From contig NZ_CP126101.1 in NCBI RefSeq assembly GCF_030123245.1, positions 5,082,501 to 5,146,500 of the forward strand: DNA of 64,000 nt, in the 5' to 3' direction. How positions within the stretch are numbered: position 1 is the stretch's first letter; every line of letters begins with the position of its first letter. Made by a program: the position numbers and the translations under genes. Of this stretch, positions 47,248-55,812 are shown in pieces. Under the pieces are notes generated by a model. The model had not been told where the DNA came from. It did not search any database and saw nothing but the letters and a program-made list of their open reading frames with translations. This DNA comes from Lysinibacillus pakistanensis. GTDB lineage: Bacteria > Bacillota > Bacilli > Bacillales_A > Planococcaceae.

Positions 47248-47583
47248 ATGATTATTGTGACAAATCGTATTCAGGTTAAACCGGGCTTTGCTGCAAAAAT
47301 GGCACCGAATTTTACAAAGCCAGGACCGCTACAGCAGTTTGAAGGTTTTCATAAAGTAGAGGTATTAGTGTCAACTGATGACCCAGCTTATGACGAAATG
47401 AGCGTCAACATGTACTGGGAATCAAAGGAACATTTCCAAGCTTGGCGTAATAGCGATGCATTCGCAGCTGCCCATCATCGTCCAGAATCGGGCTCAGAGG
47501 GAGCAAAACCTGAAAATAGTCCAATGATAGGCAGCAAAATCGTTATAGCAGAATTAGCGTCTTCGATCGAAGCAGCTCGCTAA
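47248..47583 (+). CDS. Haem-degrading monooxygenase, IsdG/HmoB family
   Basis: 111-residue ABM-fold protein that opens haem to release iron. The family's Asn near the start (IVTNRIQVKPGF), the VNMYWESKEHFQAWRNSDAF tryptophan and the HHRPESG histidine are present, forming the distorted-haem site. The start is ATG 47248 after GGGGGG, with 8 nt spacing. The Fur-type operator upstream supports a role in iron recovery from haem. Confidence 0.9.
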   Translation: MIIVTNRIQVKPGFAAKMAPNFTKPGPLQQFEGFHKVEVLVSTDDPAYDEMSVNMYWESKEHFQAWRNSDAFAAAHHRPESGSEGAKPENSPMIGSKIVIAELASSIEAAR

Positions 47584-47613
47584 TTTATCATTAAATTATC
47601 TTCTGATTCTATC

Positions 47614-47654
47614 TAAAAAAACCCTGCATATTCGAAAATATGCAGGTTTTTTTT
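47614..47654. terminator. Bidirectional terminator between isdG-like gene and yeiH
   Basis: CCTGCATATT and AATATGCAGG pair perfectly around CGAA, with A6 before and T8 after. Confidence 0.92.
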
Positions 47655-47660
47655 GCTTAA

Positions 47661-48680
47661 TTATTTTATAAAAATAACTAAAAGATACCCTACAATGGAT
47701 AGGAAAATTGAACCGATAAGTCCTGCAATAAAGGCTTTTACACCTAATTGCTTAAAGGTTTTTATGTCTACGTTTAATCCCAATCCAGCCATAGCCATAC
47801 CGATTAAAATATAGGCAATATTAACAAATGCCTGTGCTACATAAGGAGGAACTATTCCTAGTGAATTAATCGCGCTCATAGCTAAAAATCCAAGAATAAA
47901 CCATGGGATGATAGACAGCGAAAATGGCTCTTTTTCCTGCCCTTTCTCCATTTTTCGATAAAAAATACCAATAATAATGGCAACAGGCACGAGTAAAGCC
48001 ACTCGTGTTAGCTTAACAATAACTGCCATATCTATAGCTTCATTGCCCCCTGCTGATGCTGCTGCAATCACATGGGCAATTTCATGTAAGGTACCTCCTG
48101 TAAATACACCATATTCGGTTGGAGCTAAGCCAAATAATGAATAGAACAATGTATAGATTAATGTGAATAACGTGCCAAGTAGTGCAACAATCGCTGCCCC
48201 CACCGCTGTTTCTTTTTCATTCGCTTTAATTTGAGGAGCAATAGCCACGACAGCGGCCGCTCCGCAAATAGCAGTCCCACAAGCCGTTAAAATGCCAAGT
48301 TTTCGTTCAACATGAAACATCTTTGCTAAACCGTAGACAATCACTAAGGCGAATACTAAATCTAATAATGCAATCAGAAAAACACTCACTCCTGCATGAT
48401 AAATATCAGCTAAATTCAAGCGCATTCCCAATAAAATAATCCCAAATCTTAATAGCTTTTTACTAGAAAATGATATACCAACCTGCCAAGCATCCTGTAC
48501 CTTAAAGGCTGCTCTCCAAGCCATTCCTAATAAAATAGCAATGACAAGCTGACCCAATATTGAGAAGAACGGAAATGTTGAAATATATTTCGCTGCTAGG
48601 GCTATAAGGAGTGTTAACAATATCCCCTTGATAAATGCTGGAGCTAGGAAGCTTTTTAATCGATTCTGTCCATTCACCAT
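47661..48680 (-). CDS. YeiH/UPF0324-family putative sulfate exporter
   Basis: 339 residues with about ten hydrophobic segments. The family signatures LLRFGIILLGMRLNLADI, LTACGTAICGAAAVVAIAP and GTLHEIAHVIAAASAGG are clear. The family is annotated as a putative sulfate exporter, though direct transport evidence is thin. The start is taken as ATG 48680 (MVNGQNRL), after a weak GAAGTG; an ATG 6 codons earlier abuts its ribosome-binding site. Divergent from a LysR regulator, the usual YeiH-YeiE arrangement. Confidence 0.85.
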   Translation of the reverse strand: MVNGQNRLKSFLAPAFIKGILLTLLIALAAKYISTFPFFSILGQLVIAILLGMAWRAAFKVQDAWQVGISFSSKKLLRFGIILLGMRLNLADIYHAGVSVFLIALLDLVFALVIVYGLAKMFHVERKLGILTACGTAICGAAAVVAIAPQIKANEKETAVGAAIVALLGTLFTLIYTLFYSLFGLAPTEYGVFTGGTLHEIAHVIAAASAGGNEAIDMAVIVKLTRVALLVPVAIIIGIFYRKMEKGQEKEPFSLSIIPWFILGFLAMSAINSLGIVPPYVAQAFVNIAYILIGMAMAGLGLNVDIKTFKQLGVKAFIAGLIGSIFLSIVGYLLVIFIK

Positions 48681-48793
48681 GATGTTCACTTCTTTCATCC
48701 TTTTATGAATTTACTTTATAAAAAAGTTAATCATCAGTAAAATATATATATATAATTACGATTATTAATATTTTTAATGATAGGGGTGATCGC

Positions 48794-49675
48794 ATGCAAT
48801 ATGATGCTTTAAAAACATTTATCACATTAGTCGAGGTTAATAACTTTACAAAGACCTCCGAAATACTCCATATTTCGCAGCCAAGTGTCAGCTTACACAT
48901 TAAAAATTTAGAACAGGAACTGCAAACCACTTTATTTATTCGTTCACCAAAATCTGTGCAAATCACACCGACTGGAGAAATTTTATATAATCGAGCAAAA
49001 CAAATAATGGCCATTACAGAGCAAGCAAAGGAAGAAATTTTAGCCTATCACCATGAAATTCAAGGTACACTTATTATTGGTGCAAGCTTTACAATCGGTG
49101 AATATATCCTGCCTCCCATCATAGCTAGCCTGCAACAGCAGTTTCCTCAGCTGGAGCTTCAAATTATTATTGGTAATACAAAAGAAATCATACAGTATAC
49201 AAAGTTATTACAGGTTGATATTGGTCTTATTGAGGGGCAGGCACACGATCATGAACTTATTATTAAACCATTTATGCAGGATGAATTATTTATTGTTTGT
49301 GCCAGTAATCATCCTCTTACAAAGGAGTCTACCATTACTGTTGAAGACCTGCAGCAGCAGAACTGGGTTGCGCGTGAAGAAGGCTCAGGTACACGCTACT
49401 ATTTAGACCATTTATTTAGAGCAAATGGGCTTCAGGTACGTTCACTTCTTACAGTTAGCAGTAATCAAGGTGTCAAGGAGAGCGTTATACAGGGTCTTGG
49501 ACTTTCATTGCTATCGGCAAGTGTAATTCAGCGCGAATTAAAGAGTGGGGATATCAAAATTTTACATTTAGGGGAGCAGCATTTTATGCGAACATTTTCA
49601 TATCTATACTCACCCACGATGAAAAATAAGCGTAATGCTGACACACTTATGGAAGCTATACTCAAAAAAGCTTAG
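48794..49675 (+). CDS. LysR-family regulator, probable controller of yeiH
   Basis: 293 residues: winged helix-turn-helix (MQYDALKTFITLVEVNNFTKTSEILHISQPSVSLHIKNLEQ) and an effector-binding domain (TLIIGASFTIGEYILPPIIA, then REEGSGTRYYLDHLF). The similarity to YeiE/CysL-type proteins and the divergent yeiH gene 113 nt away suggest it regulates that exporter in response to a sulfur or related small anion; effector not known. An LTTR box likely lies in the very AT-rich gap. Confidence 0.9.
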   Translation: MQYDALKTFITLVEVNNFTKTSEILHISQPSVSLHIKNLEQELQTTLFIRSPKSVQITPTGEILYNRAKQIMAITEQAKEEILAYHHEIQGTLIIGASFTIGEYILPPIIASLQQQFPQLELQIIIGNTKEIIQYTKLLQVDIGLIEGQAHDHELIIKPFMQDELFIVCASNHPLTKESTITVEDLQQQNWVAREEGSGTRYYLDHLFRANGLQVRSLLTVSSNQGVKESVIQGLGLSLLSASVIQRELKSGDIKILHLGEQHFMRTFSYLYSPTMKNKRNADTLMEAILKKA

Positions 49676-49698
49676 CGTGCTACTAGTCGCTAAGCTTA
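49664..49698. terminator. Bidirectional terminator between two lysR genes
   Basis: AAGCTTAGCG and CGCTAAGCTT pair perfectly around a 10-nt loop, with A6 upstream giving T6 on the minus strand; it overlaps both gene ends. Confidence 0.85.
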
Positions 49699-50616
49699 CT
49701 TAATATTCCTTGGATTTAGACGTTTGCGCTCCTGCTTTTGCTCAATAATATCTACAAATTTCGCTGCCGCCCTTGAAAGTGGAACACTCTTTAAATAACA
49801 CATGCCTATACTACGTGCTGGTATTTGTTCTGTTAATGTTAACTCATATAAAAGTCCTCGTTGCAAATAATCCTTAGAAAATTCCTTTGTTACACAGGCA
49901 ATGCCTAAATTACTACGTGCGAATTCTAGCACAAGATCATGTGATCCTAGCTCAAACTCAGGTTCTATATGAATCCCTCTCGCAAATAAATAATCTTCTA
50001 CATATTTTCTAGAATTTGATTTTTTCTCTAAAAAAACAAGGGGAAATTTTAAAAGATCCTCAAAGCTTAATTTTTTTGACATCAATGTTCGATATTTCTC
50101 ACCACACACAAAAATATCTTGAACCTCTGTACATACGGTTAACTGTAATGTCGCATCCTCTATTGGAAAATTACAAAGTCCTATATCCACCTCACCAGAC
50201 TTAATAAAATTACAAATTTCAGATGTCGTTCCATTTAACATTTGTAATTTTATGTTGGGATACATGGTATGAAACGCCTCTAAATATGGCATTAAAAAAA
50301 AGCGAGAAATCGTATCTCCTACACCAATTTTTAATTGACCAGTTGTTAAATTTTTAAATTCCAGTAGCTTTTCCTCTCCGGCATCTAAAAGACCTAATGC
50401 TGAATTCGTATATTCGAATAAAAGACTACCCTCAGTTGTTAGTGTTACCCCTTTAGGTGTGCGATTAAAGAGACGTGTACCCAGTTCCTTTTCTAATTGC
50501 ATCATGGCTTGGCTAACCGCAGGCTGTGTCATATATAAATCCCTAGCAGCTCTTGAAAAGCTATTATTTTTAGCAACAACACTAAAAACGCGATATAAAT
50601 CTAACTTCCCTATCAT
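49696..50616 (-). CDS. LysR-family regulator divergent from CofE-like gene
   Basis: 306 residues. N-terminal HTH (LDLYRVFSVVAKNNSFSRAARDLYMTQPAVSQAMMQLEKELG) and C-terminal effector domain (TGQLKIGVGDTISRFFLMPYL, LGSHDLVLEFARSNLGIACV). A basic tail (EQKQERKRLNPRNIK) ends the protein. It is divergent from the CofE-like gene, 127 nt apart, so it is the natural candidate regulator of that gene. The effector is unknown. Confidence 0.9.
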   Translation of the reverse strand: MIGKLDLYRVFSVVAKNNSFSRAARDLYMTQPAVSQAMMQLEKELGTRLFNRTPKGVTLTTEGSLLFEYTNSALGLLDAGEEKLLEFKNLTTGQLKIGVGDTISRFFLMPYLEAFHTMYPNIKLQMLNGTTSEICNFIKSGEVDIGLCNFPIEDATLQLTVCTEVQDIFVCGEKYRTLMSKKLSFEDLLKFPLVFLEKKSNSRKYVEDYLFARGIHIEPEFELGSHDLVLEFARSNLGIACVTKEFSKDYLQRGLLYELTLTEQIPARSIGMCYLKSVPLSRAAAKFVDIIEQKQERKRLNPRNIK

Positions 50617-50743
50617 ATAAGCACTCCTTATAGCTATTATATGAACTATTAATTTTACTTATATCATTAAAGGGGCGTATAGTAAAATTATATTGATTAT
50701 TATTTATACAAATTATTTTACCTATTAATGAGGAGAGATTATT

Positions 50744-51934
50744 TTGGAACGTGTAGTTGGTACAGTTGTAAGAGGTCTTCGTGGTCCAATTATTAACGAA
50801 GGCGATGATATTGAACAAATCGTTGTTGATACGGTATTAAATGCCGCTCAGATTGAAGGCTACTCAATTGAAGATCGAGACATTGTCACAGTAACAGAGT
50901 CTGTCGTAGCACGCGCACAAGGAAACTATGCATCAATCGACGATATCGCAGCAGATGTTGCTACTAAGTTTGGTGATGATACTGTTGGTGTTATTTTCCC
51001 AATTCTTAGCCGTAACCGTTTCGCAAACTGCTTACGTGGTATTGCTAAAGGCGTAAAAAAAGTCGTTCTTATGTTAAGTTATCCATCTGATGAGGTTGGT
51101 AATCACCTAGTTGATATCGACGAGCTAGATGTAAAAGGAATTAACCCTTGGACAGATACGTTAAATGAAGCTGAATTCCGCGAGCATTTCGGCTATAAAA
51201 AACACACATTTACAGGTGTAGATTATATTGAATACTATAAGGAAATAATCGAAGCTGAGGGTGCTTCTTGTGAAGTTATCTTTTCAAATAATCCAAAAAC
51301 AATTTTGGACTATACGAAGAGTGTCTTAACTTGTGATATTCATACACGCTTACGCACAAAACGTATTCTAACAGCAAATGGGGCTGAAAAAGTATACAGC
51401 CTTGATAATATCTTATCAGCATCTATTAACGGTTCAGGCTTCAATGCAGAATATGGATTACTTGGTTCAAACAAAGCCACTGAAGATAGTGTGAAATTAT
51501 TCCCACATACTTGCCAGCCAATTGTTGATGGTATCCAAGCTAAGCTTAAAGAGGCTACAGGTAAAACAGTTGAGGTCATGATTTATGGTGATGGTGCATT
51601 TAAAGATCCTGTGGGTAAAATCTGGGAATTGGCTGACCCTGTAGTCTCACCAGCCTACACTGCTGGTTTAGATGGAACTCCAAATGAAGTGAAACTTAAA
51701 TATTTAGCTGATAATGATTTTGCAGACCTTCGTGGTGATGAATTAAAAGCGGCGATTTCTGAGTATATTCAAAATAAAGATGAGGATCTAACTGGTCAAA
51801 TGGCGGCTCAAGGGACAACACCACGTCGTTTAACGGATTTAATCGGTTCTCTTTCTGACCTAACTTCTGGTTCAGGTGATAAAGGAACACCAATGATTTA
51901 TATTCAAGGTTATTTTGATAATTATACAAAATAG
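50744..51934 (+). CDS. CofE-like protein (F420-0:gamma-glutamyl ligase family)
   Basis: 396 residues, TTG start with AGGAG 8 nt upstream. VVRGLRGPIINEGDDIEQIVVDTV, DIVTVTESVVARAQGNY and the later MIYGDGAFKDPVGKIWELADP fit the F420-0:L-glutamate ligase family, where GTP drives glutamate addition to F420-0. It is much longer than archaeal CofE, whose core is about 250 residues. No other F420 gene is in the window and F420 is not expected in this group, so another amide-ligase reaction is likely. Single gene, between a LysR gene and a terminator. Confidence 0.75.
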   Translation: MERVVGTVVRGLRGPIINEGDDIEQIVVDTVLNAAQIEGYSIEDRDIVTVTESVVARAQGNYASIDDIAADVATKFGDDTVGVIFPILSRNRFANCLRGIAKGVKKVVLMLSYPSDEVGNHLVDIDELDVKGINPWTDTLNEAEFREHFGYKKHTFTGVDYIEYYKEIIEAEGASCEVIFSNNPKTILDYTKSVLTCDIHTRLRTKRILTANGAEKVYSLDNILSASINGSGFNAEYGLLGSNKATEDSVKLFPHTCQPIVDGIQAKLKEATGKTVEVMIYGDGAFKDPVGKIWELADPVVSPAYTAGLDGTPNEVKLKYLADNDFADLRGDELKAAISEYIQNKDEDLTGQMAAQGTTPRRLTDLIGSLSDLTSGSGDKGTPMIYIQGYFDNYTK

Positions 51935-51941
51935 TATTATT

Positions 51942-51973
51942 AAAAAAGTGCGAGTGGTTGCTCGCACTTTTTT
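51942..51973. terminator. Bidirectional terminator after CofE-like gene
   Basis: AAAAAAGTGCGAG and CTCGCACTTTTTT form a perfect 13-bp stem around a 6-nt loop; it serves both convergent genes. Confidence 0.92.
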
Positions 51974-52538
51974 AATTTACTTTTGAAATACTAAAGATGA
52001 CACCAACAGATTGATCATACTTTAAATTATAACGAATCGTATTTTTCTCTACTGTTGTTTCATTTTTTTGATATTGATAACTTTCGTCAAATAAACGTAA
52101 TTCTTTTAAAACAGCCCCAACTTGGCTTTGATTTAAGTTGGGATTTGTCATACCAATTAACAATCCCATAGAAAGTATAATATCCATACCTTCTCCTTTC
52201 CCCACCATTACCAACTCATGTACTGCACCTTTTTCATCAATATTTTCAATTAAAGTAATATCCTTATCCAACTTCGATGTAATCGTTTCTTCTTCCTTTT
52301 TTATATTTTCTAGTGATTTAGACAAATCTAGTTTTTTTACTTCTTTATTGAATGCCTCTATAAATTCTTCATGGTTATTATAAAGGGGTAACGTTGTTGC
52401 CATAACAATAATTATTGGGAAGACAAAATAGGTAGTAGCTATTACGGTAGCTATAGTTCGTTTCATTTTGGTAAGCCTTCCCCGCTTCCACTCTAGAAAT
52501 ATTCCTACAGGAAGAAAAATAATTAGCCAAAGCCACAT
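51972..52538 (-). CDS. Membrane protein of unknown function
   Basis: 188 residues. Two N-terminal hydrophobic segments (MWLWLIIFLPVGIFL and TIATVIATTYFVFPIIIVMA, separated by EWKRGRLTKMKR) are followed by a charged helical part (about 60-120) and a soluble C-terminal domain. I do not recognise the family. The frame is well supported by length and by a matching terminator overlapping its stop. The ribosome-binding site is unclear. Confidence 0.6.
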   Translation of the reverse strand: MWLWLIIFLPVGIFLEWKRGRLTKMKRTIATVIATTYFVFPIIIVMATTLPLYNNHEEFIEAFNKEVKKLDLSKSLENIKKEEETITSKLDKDITLIENIDEKGAVHELVMVGKGEGMDIILSMGLLIGMTNPNLNQSQVGAVLKELRLFDESYQYQKNETTVEKNTIRYNLKYDQSVGVIFSISKVN

Positions 52539-52562
52539 AAACTTTTGTTAGACTAAAAACTT

Positions 52563-52609
52563 GAAAAAGTCGATTTGCACCACATTTTTTGTGGCAAATC
52601 GACTTTTTC
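52563..52609 (-). terminator. Terminator hairpin, copy 1 of a duplicated element
   Basis: GTCGATTTGCACCAC and GTGGCAAATCGAC pair with T-runs on the minus strand, after the M20 gene. A near-identical copy lies at 55551-55596 in the same orientation. Confidence 0.85.
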
Positions 52610-52638
52610 AGTGCCCTCTTCATTTGGGAGTTCATTTT

Positions 52639-53808
52639 TTAAGGACAAAGCGTACGTGCTATATTTTCAAAATAGCGGACACCATAAATAAGTGCGTCTT
52701 CATCAATTCTAAAGCGCGGATGATGTAGTGGGAAAGCTTCTCCAAAATCTACGTTATGTACGCCTATAAATTGCATAGAAGAAGGGACAATCTCTGAAAA
52801 ATCTGCGAAATCCTCTGTTCCAAACATTGGTGCAGGCAATTCTTTAACCCCTGTCTCTCCGACAATATCACTAGCTACTCTGCGAGATAATGCCGTTAGC
52901 TCTTTATCGTTCGTAACCGAGGGACAACCCAGCTCCCATTTAATTTCTACTGTTGCTCCGTGCATGTAAGCAATACTATGAACGATTTTCTCTAAATGTT
53001 CACGTGCTTCCACCCGAACTTTAGCATCTAGAGAGCGAATCGTTCCACCAAGCTCAGCTGTGTCAGCAATGATATTTAATGCTGTACCACAGTGAAATTT
53101 AGCAACCGTTAAAACAGGGGCATGAATGCTCGGTACTTTTCTAGATACAATTGTTTGCAATGCCATAACAATTTCTGAGCCAATTAATAAAGGATCAATT
53201 GAAACCTCAGGTGTAGAGGCGTGACCACCACGTCCATATATCTTAATTTCAAAATCATCTGCTGCTGCAGTAAACTTACCATCTTTTATTGCAAATTGCC
53301 CCACTTCATAATCAGGACTTACATGTAGTGCAAAAGCAAAATCTACATTATCTGCAATACCTAAAGATACAAGCTGTGCGGCACCACCTGGAGTAACCTC
53401 CTCAGCGTGCTGGAAGACAAATCGAATTTCTCCATTAAAATCTGTCCCACGTTCAGCTAATACTTTAGCCGCCCCCAGTAACATTGCCGGATGTGCATCA
53501 TGACCACATGCATGCATCACCCCGGAATTTTGTGATTTAAATGAGAGATCAGTCTCTTCCTCAATCGGTAATGCATCAATATCTGCTCGTAATAAAATTG
53601 TATGACCATTACCTTCCGTTTTAGTTCCTCTTAAAAATGCACATACACTAGTTTCTGTAAGGCGTTTAACGTCTAAATGTGGGAATGTTTTTAACTGATT
53701 ATAAATAAATTGTGCCGTTTTATGTTCTTGATATGATAATTCCGGATACATATGTAAATGCTGTCGCCATTTAATAACCTGTTGCTTCAAAACGTCTGTT
53801 CCAACCAT
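52639..53808 (-). CDS. M20-family amidohydrolase (N-acyl-amino acid type)
   Basis: Zinc metallo-amidohydrolase, 389 residues, splitting N-acyl amino acids or related amides. The catalytic region is MHACGHDAHPAMLLGAAKVL, with VFQHAEEVTPGGAAQLV and the dimerisation lid domain after it; MFGTEDFADF holds the last metal ligand. The start is ATG 53808 (MVGTDVLKQQ), with GAAGGG upstream. It lies 39 nt after a YfcC transporter gene, which probably imports its substrate. Confidence 0.9.
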   Translation of the reverse strand: MVGTDVLKQQVIKWRQHLHMYPELSYQEHKTAQFIYNQLKTFPHLDVKRLTETSVCAFLRGTKTEGNGHTILLRADIDALPIEEETDLSFKSQNSGVMHACGHDAHPAMLLGAAKVLAERGTDFNGEIRFVFQHAEEVTPGGAAQLVSLGIADNVDFAFALHVSPDYEVGQFAIKDGKFTAAADDFEIKIYGRGGHASTPEVSIDPLLIGSEIVMALQTIVSRKVPSIHAPVLTVAKFHCGTALNIIADTAELGGTIRSLDAKVRVEAREHLEKIVHSIAYMHGATVEIKWELGCPSVTNDKELTALSRRVASDIVGETGVKELPAPMFGTEDFADFSEIVPSSMQFIGVHNVDFGEAFPLHHPRFRIDEDALIYGVRYFENIARTLCP

Positions 53809-53847
53809 AGTATATTCCCTTCTCTCTATCAATTTTTATTCAATTTG

Positions 53848-55260
53848 TTAAAACGGTCCATAGTTCATGACATGTGCAATAACTAATAAAACAATCGCCA
53901 AACCTGTCTGAATAAGGAAATATGGGAAAACCCATTTAACCCATTGGGAGAATGGGATACCTGAAATAGCCAATCCTGCTAATAAAATACCACTTGTTGG
54001 AATAATCATATTGGAGATACCATCACCAAACTGGAAAGCCAATACGGCTGTTTGCCTTGTCACACCAATTAAATCTGCTAAGGGCGTCATAATAGGCATC
54101 GTTAAAGCTGCTTGTCCGCTTCCAGATGGTACTAAGAAGTTCAAACAAAGTTGAAGCAAAAACATCCCAACTGCGTTAATAGAAGCAGGTAATACACTTA
54201 CTGCATTCGCTACAAAATAAAGAATTGTATCAATTAGTCCTCCTGCAGTTGTAATGACTAAAATCGTTTGAGCAAAGCCTATGATTAAAGCTCCCTCAAC
54301 CATATCGCGTGCACCAGAAATAAATCCTTCAGCCATTTTATTTGGACTAATCCTACAAATCACAGACATAATAATACTGCTTAATAGAAAAATCCCGCCA
54401 ATTTCACTAATGTACCATTGAAATTTTATAACCCCAACAATTAAAGCAATAAAGTTTCCTAATAGAACGAGTAACGCTAGTAAATGACTAGTACTCATCT
54501 TAAAGTCTAAATCTATTTTAATACTATCTTCTCGTTTAAATTTCCCATAAATCCCTTTAGACGGATCATTTTTTACTTTCTTTGCATGCCTATATATATA
54601 AAGAACTGTCAAAATATAAAAAACACAGAAAACGATAATCCGATAGGACATTCCCGAATACATTGGTAATTCAGCTATCGTTTGAGCAACGCCAATATTA
54701 AACGGATTCGTAATTCCTGATGTAAAGCCAGTAGCTAAAGTTCCTAGTATCACTATCGCAAACCCTGTAATAGCATCCATTCCTAATGCCATTGTTAATG
54801 GAATAACGATCGCAATATAAACAAGTGTATCTTCAGCCGAACCTATTAAAGTTCCTAAACTAGCAAAAATTAAAACAAGAATTGGTATTAATACATACTC
54901 CTGCTTCCCAAATTTACAAGCCATTACTTTAATAAATGAATCAATGGCTCCTGTTTTTTGCATTATCCCTAGCGCTCCACCAAATAAAAAAACAAATAAA
55001 ATAATAGATGCACCTTCAAGCATTCCTAAATGAACACTATTAAACATTTCAAGAAAACCAACAGGATTTGACTCGATATAGTGAAATGATTCCGGATCTA
55101 CAACCATTCTCCCGTTACTCTCTATCCGATCATACTGACCTGCTGGCAAAACGTATGTTAGTATTGTCATCGTGATAATGATGATAAACATTAAAACAAA
55201 CGCATTAATCCCCTTTATTCGTGACACTTCTACCTCTTTTTCTTGGTGCTGGTTCGCCAT
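53848..55260 (-). CDS. YfcC-family transporter
   Basis: 470 residues with about twelve hydrophobic segments. TILTYVLPAGQYDR near the start, ATGFTSGITNPFNIGVAQ and NFLVPSGSGQAALTMPIM (hairpin-type substrate sites) are typical of YfcC/arginine-ornithine-like carriers of the ion-transporter superfamily. The substrate may be a peptide or acyl-amino acid, given the M20 partner (inference). The start is ATG 55260 (MANQHQEKEVEVSRIKG), with AGGGGTG upstream. Confidence 0.88.
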   Translation of the reverse strand: MANQHQEKEVEVSRIKGINAFVLMFIIIITMTILTYVLPAGQYDRIESNGRMVVDPESFHYIESNPVGFLEMFNSVHLGMLEGASIILFVFLFGGALGIMQKTGAIDSFIKVMACKFGKQEYVLIPILVLIFASLGTLIGSAEDTLVYIAIVIPLTMALGMDAITGFAIVILGTLATGFTSGITNPFNIGVAQTIAELPMYSGMSYRIIVFCVFYILTVLYIYRHAKKVKNDPSKGIYGKFKREDSIKIDLDFKMSTSHLLALLVLLGNFIALIVGVIKFQWYISEIGGIFLLSSIIMSVICRISPNKMAEGFISGARDMVEGALIIGFAQTILVITTAGGLIDTILYFVANAVSVLPASINAVGMFLLQLCLNFLVPSGSGQAALTMPIMTPLADLIGVTRQTAVLAFQFGDGISNMIIPTSGILLAGLAISGIPFSQWVKWVFPYFLIQTGLAIVLLVIAHVMNYGPF

Positions 55261-55420
55261 GCACTTCACCCCTAACGAAAAAATGTAGTATAGAAAGCTT
55301 TCCAATTGCGTTTGAGACATTTACAATATATACCCTAATTCAAACTATTTATTGTAGCTATCACCACCTGATTTTCCACCAAACGGAAAAGTATTCTGTT
55401 TAATGGAAACTTTATAAACA

Positions 55421-55449
55421 AGAATAAAAAACAAAAATTAAAATGTCAA
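55421..55449 (-). promoter_or_regulatory. Promoter of yfcC-M20 operon
   Basis: TTGACA (55449-55444) and TATTCT (55426-55421) with a 17-nt spacer on the minus strand; the leader to yfcC would be about 150 nt. Confidence 0.65.
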
Positions 55450-55550
55450 TATTTTTAGATAATTCTGTACAATAAAATTATTATTCTTCTACTAAGTTGG
55501 CTTCTCCCCATAGAAAAACCACTTCAAGGGTTATAGGGCAATAAAAATTT

Positions 55551-55596
55551 AAAAAAGTCGATTTGCATCACATTTTTTGTGGCAAATCGACTTTAT
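55551..55596 (-). terminator. Terminator hairpin, copy 2, after the tRNA-like element
   Basis: GTCGATTTGCATCAC and GTGGCAAATCGAC pair, then TTTTTT on the minus strand. It matches 52563-52609 with about three differences over 50 nt and would end the transcript carrying the RNA ligase and the tRNA-like sequence. Confidence 0.85.
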
Positions 55597-55652
55597 CAGT
55601 ACCTCCAAGTTTATAAGGAGACCTTTTAATAACACGTTAACATTTTATTAAG

Positions 55653-55720
55653 TGAGGATAACAGGAATCGAACCCGTAACCCCTTTTCTATAGGGATATG
55701 CAGCCCTTGCATTCTTCCTC
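55653..55720 (-). tRNA. tRNA-like element, 68 nt, anticodon loop ATAGAAA
   Basis: On the minus strand a compact cloverleaf can be drawn. Acceptor GAGGAAG/TATCCTC has one A-A mismatch and one G-T. The D arm is TGCA-AGGGC-TGCA. The anticodon arm TCCCT-ATAGAAA-AGGGG has a 7-nt loop with T at position 33, which gives anticodon AGA. The variable region is only TT. The T arm is ACGGG-TTCGATT-CCTGT with a canonical loop, and the discriminator is A. No CCA is encoded. AGA would read serine UCU, but serine tRNAs have a long variable arm, so this is not a normal tRNA. It could be a pseudo-tRNA or a specialised RNA. It lies 92 nt after the RNA ligase gene, on the same strand. Confidence 0.6.
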
Positions 55721-55812
55721 ATAATATATAATTTTTGATTGATTGATGTAGTATTACATTTTTCTCAGTCCCTTTTTACTAGTTTGAAATCACATTTCTC
55801 CTACATAAGGTT

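Noticed and set aside
55653..55722. Cysteine tRNA reading with GCA anticodon from CTGCATAT
   Set aside because: It needs an 8-nt anticodon loop and leaves no D arm; the fold with the ATAGAAA loop uses every arm with standard loop size.
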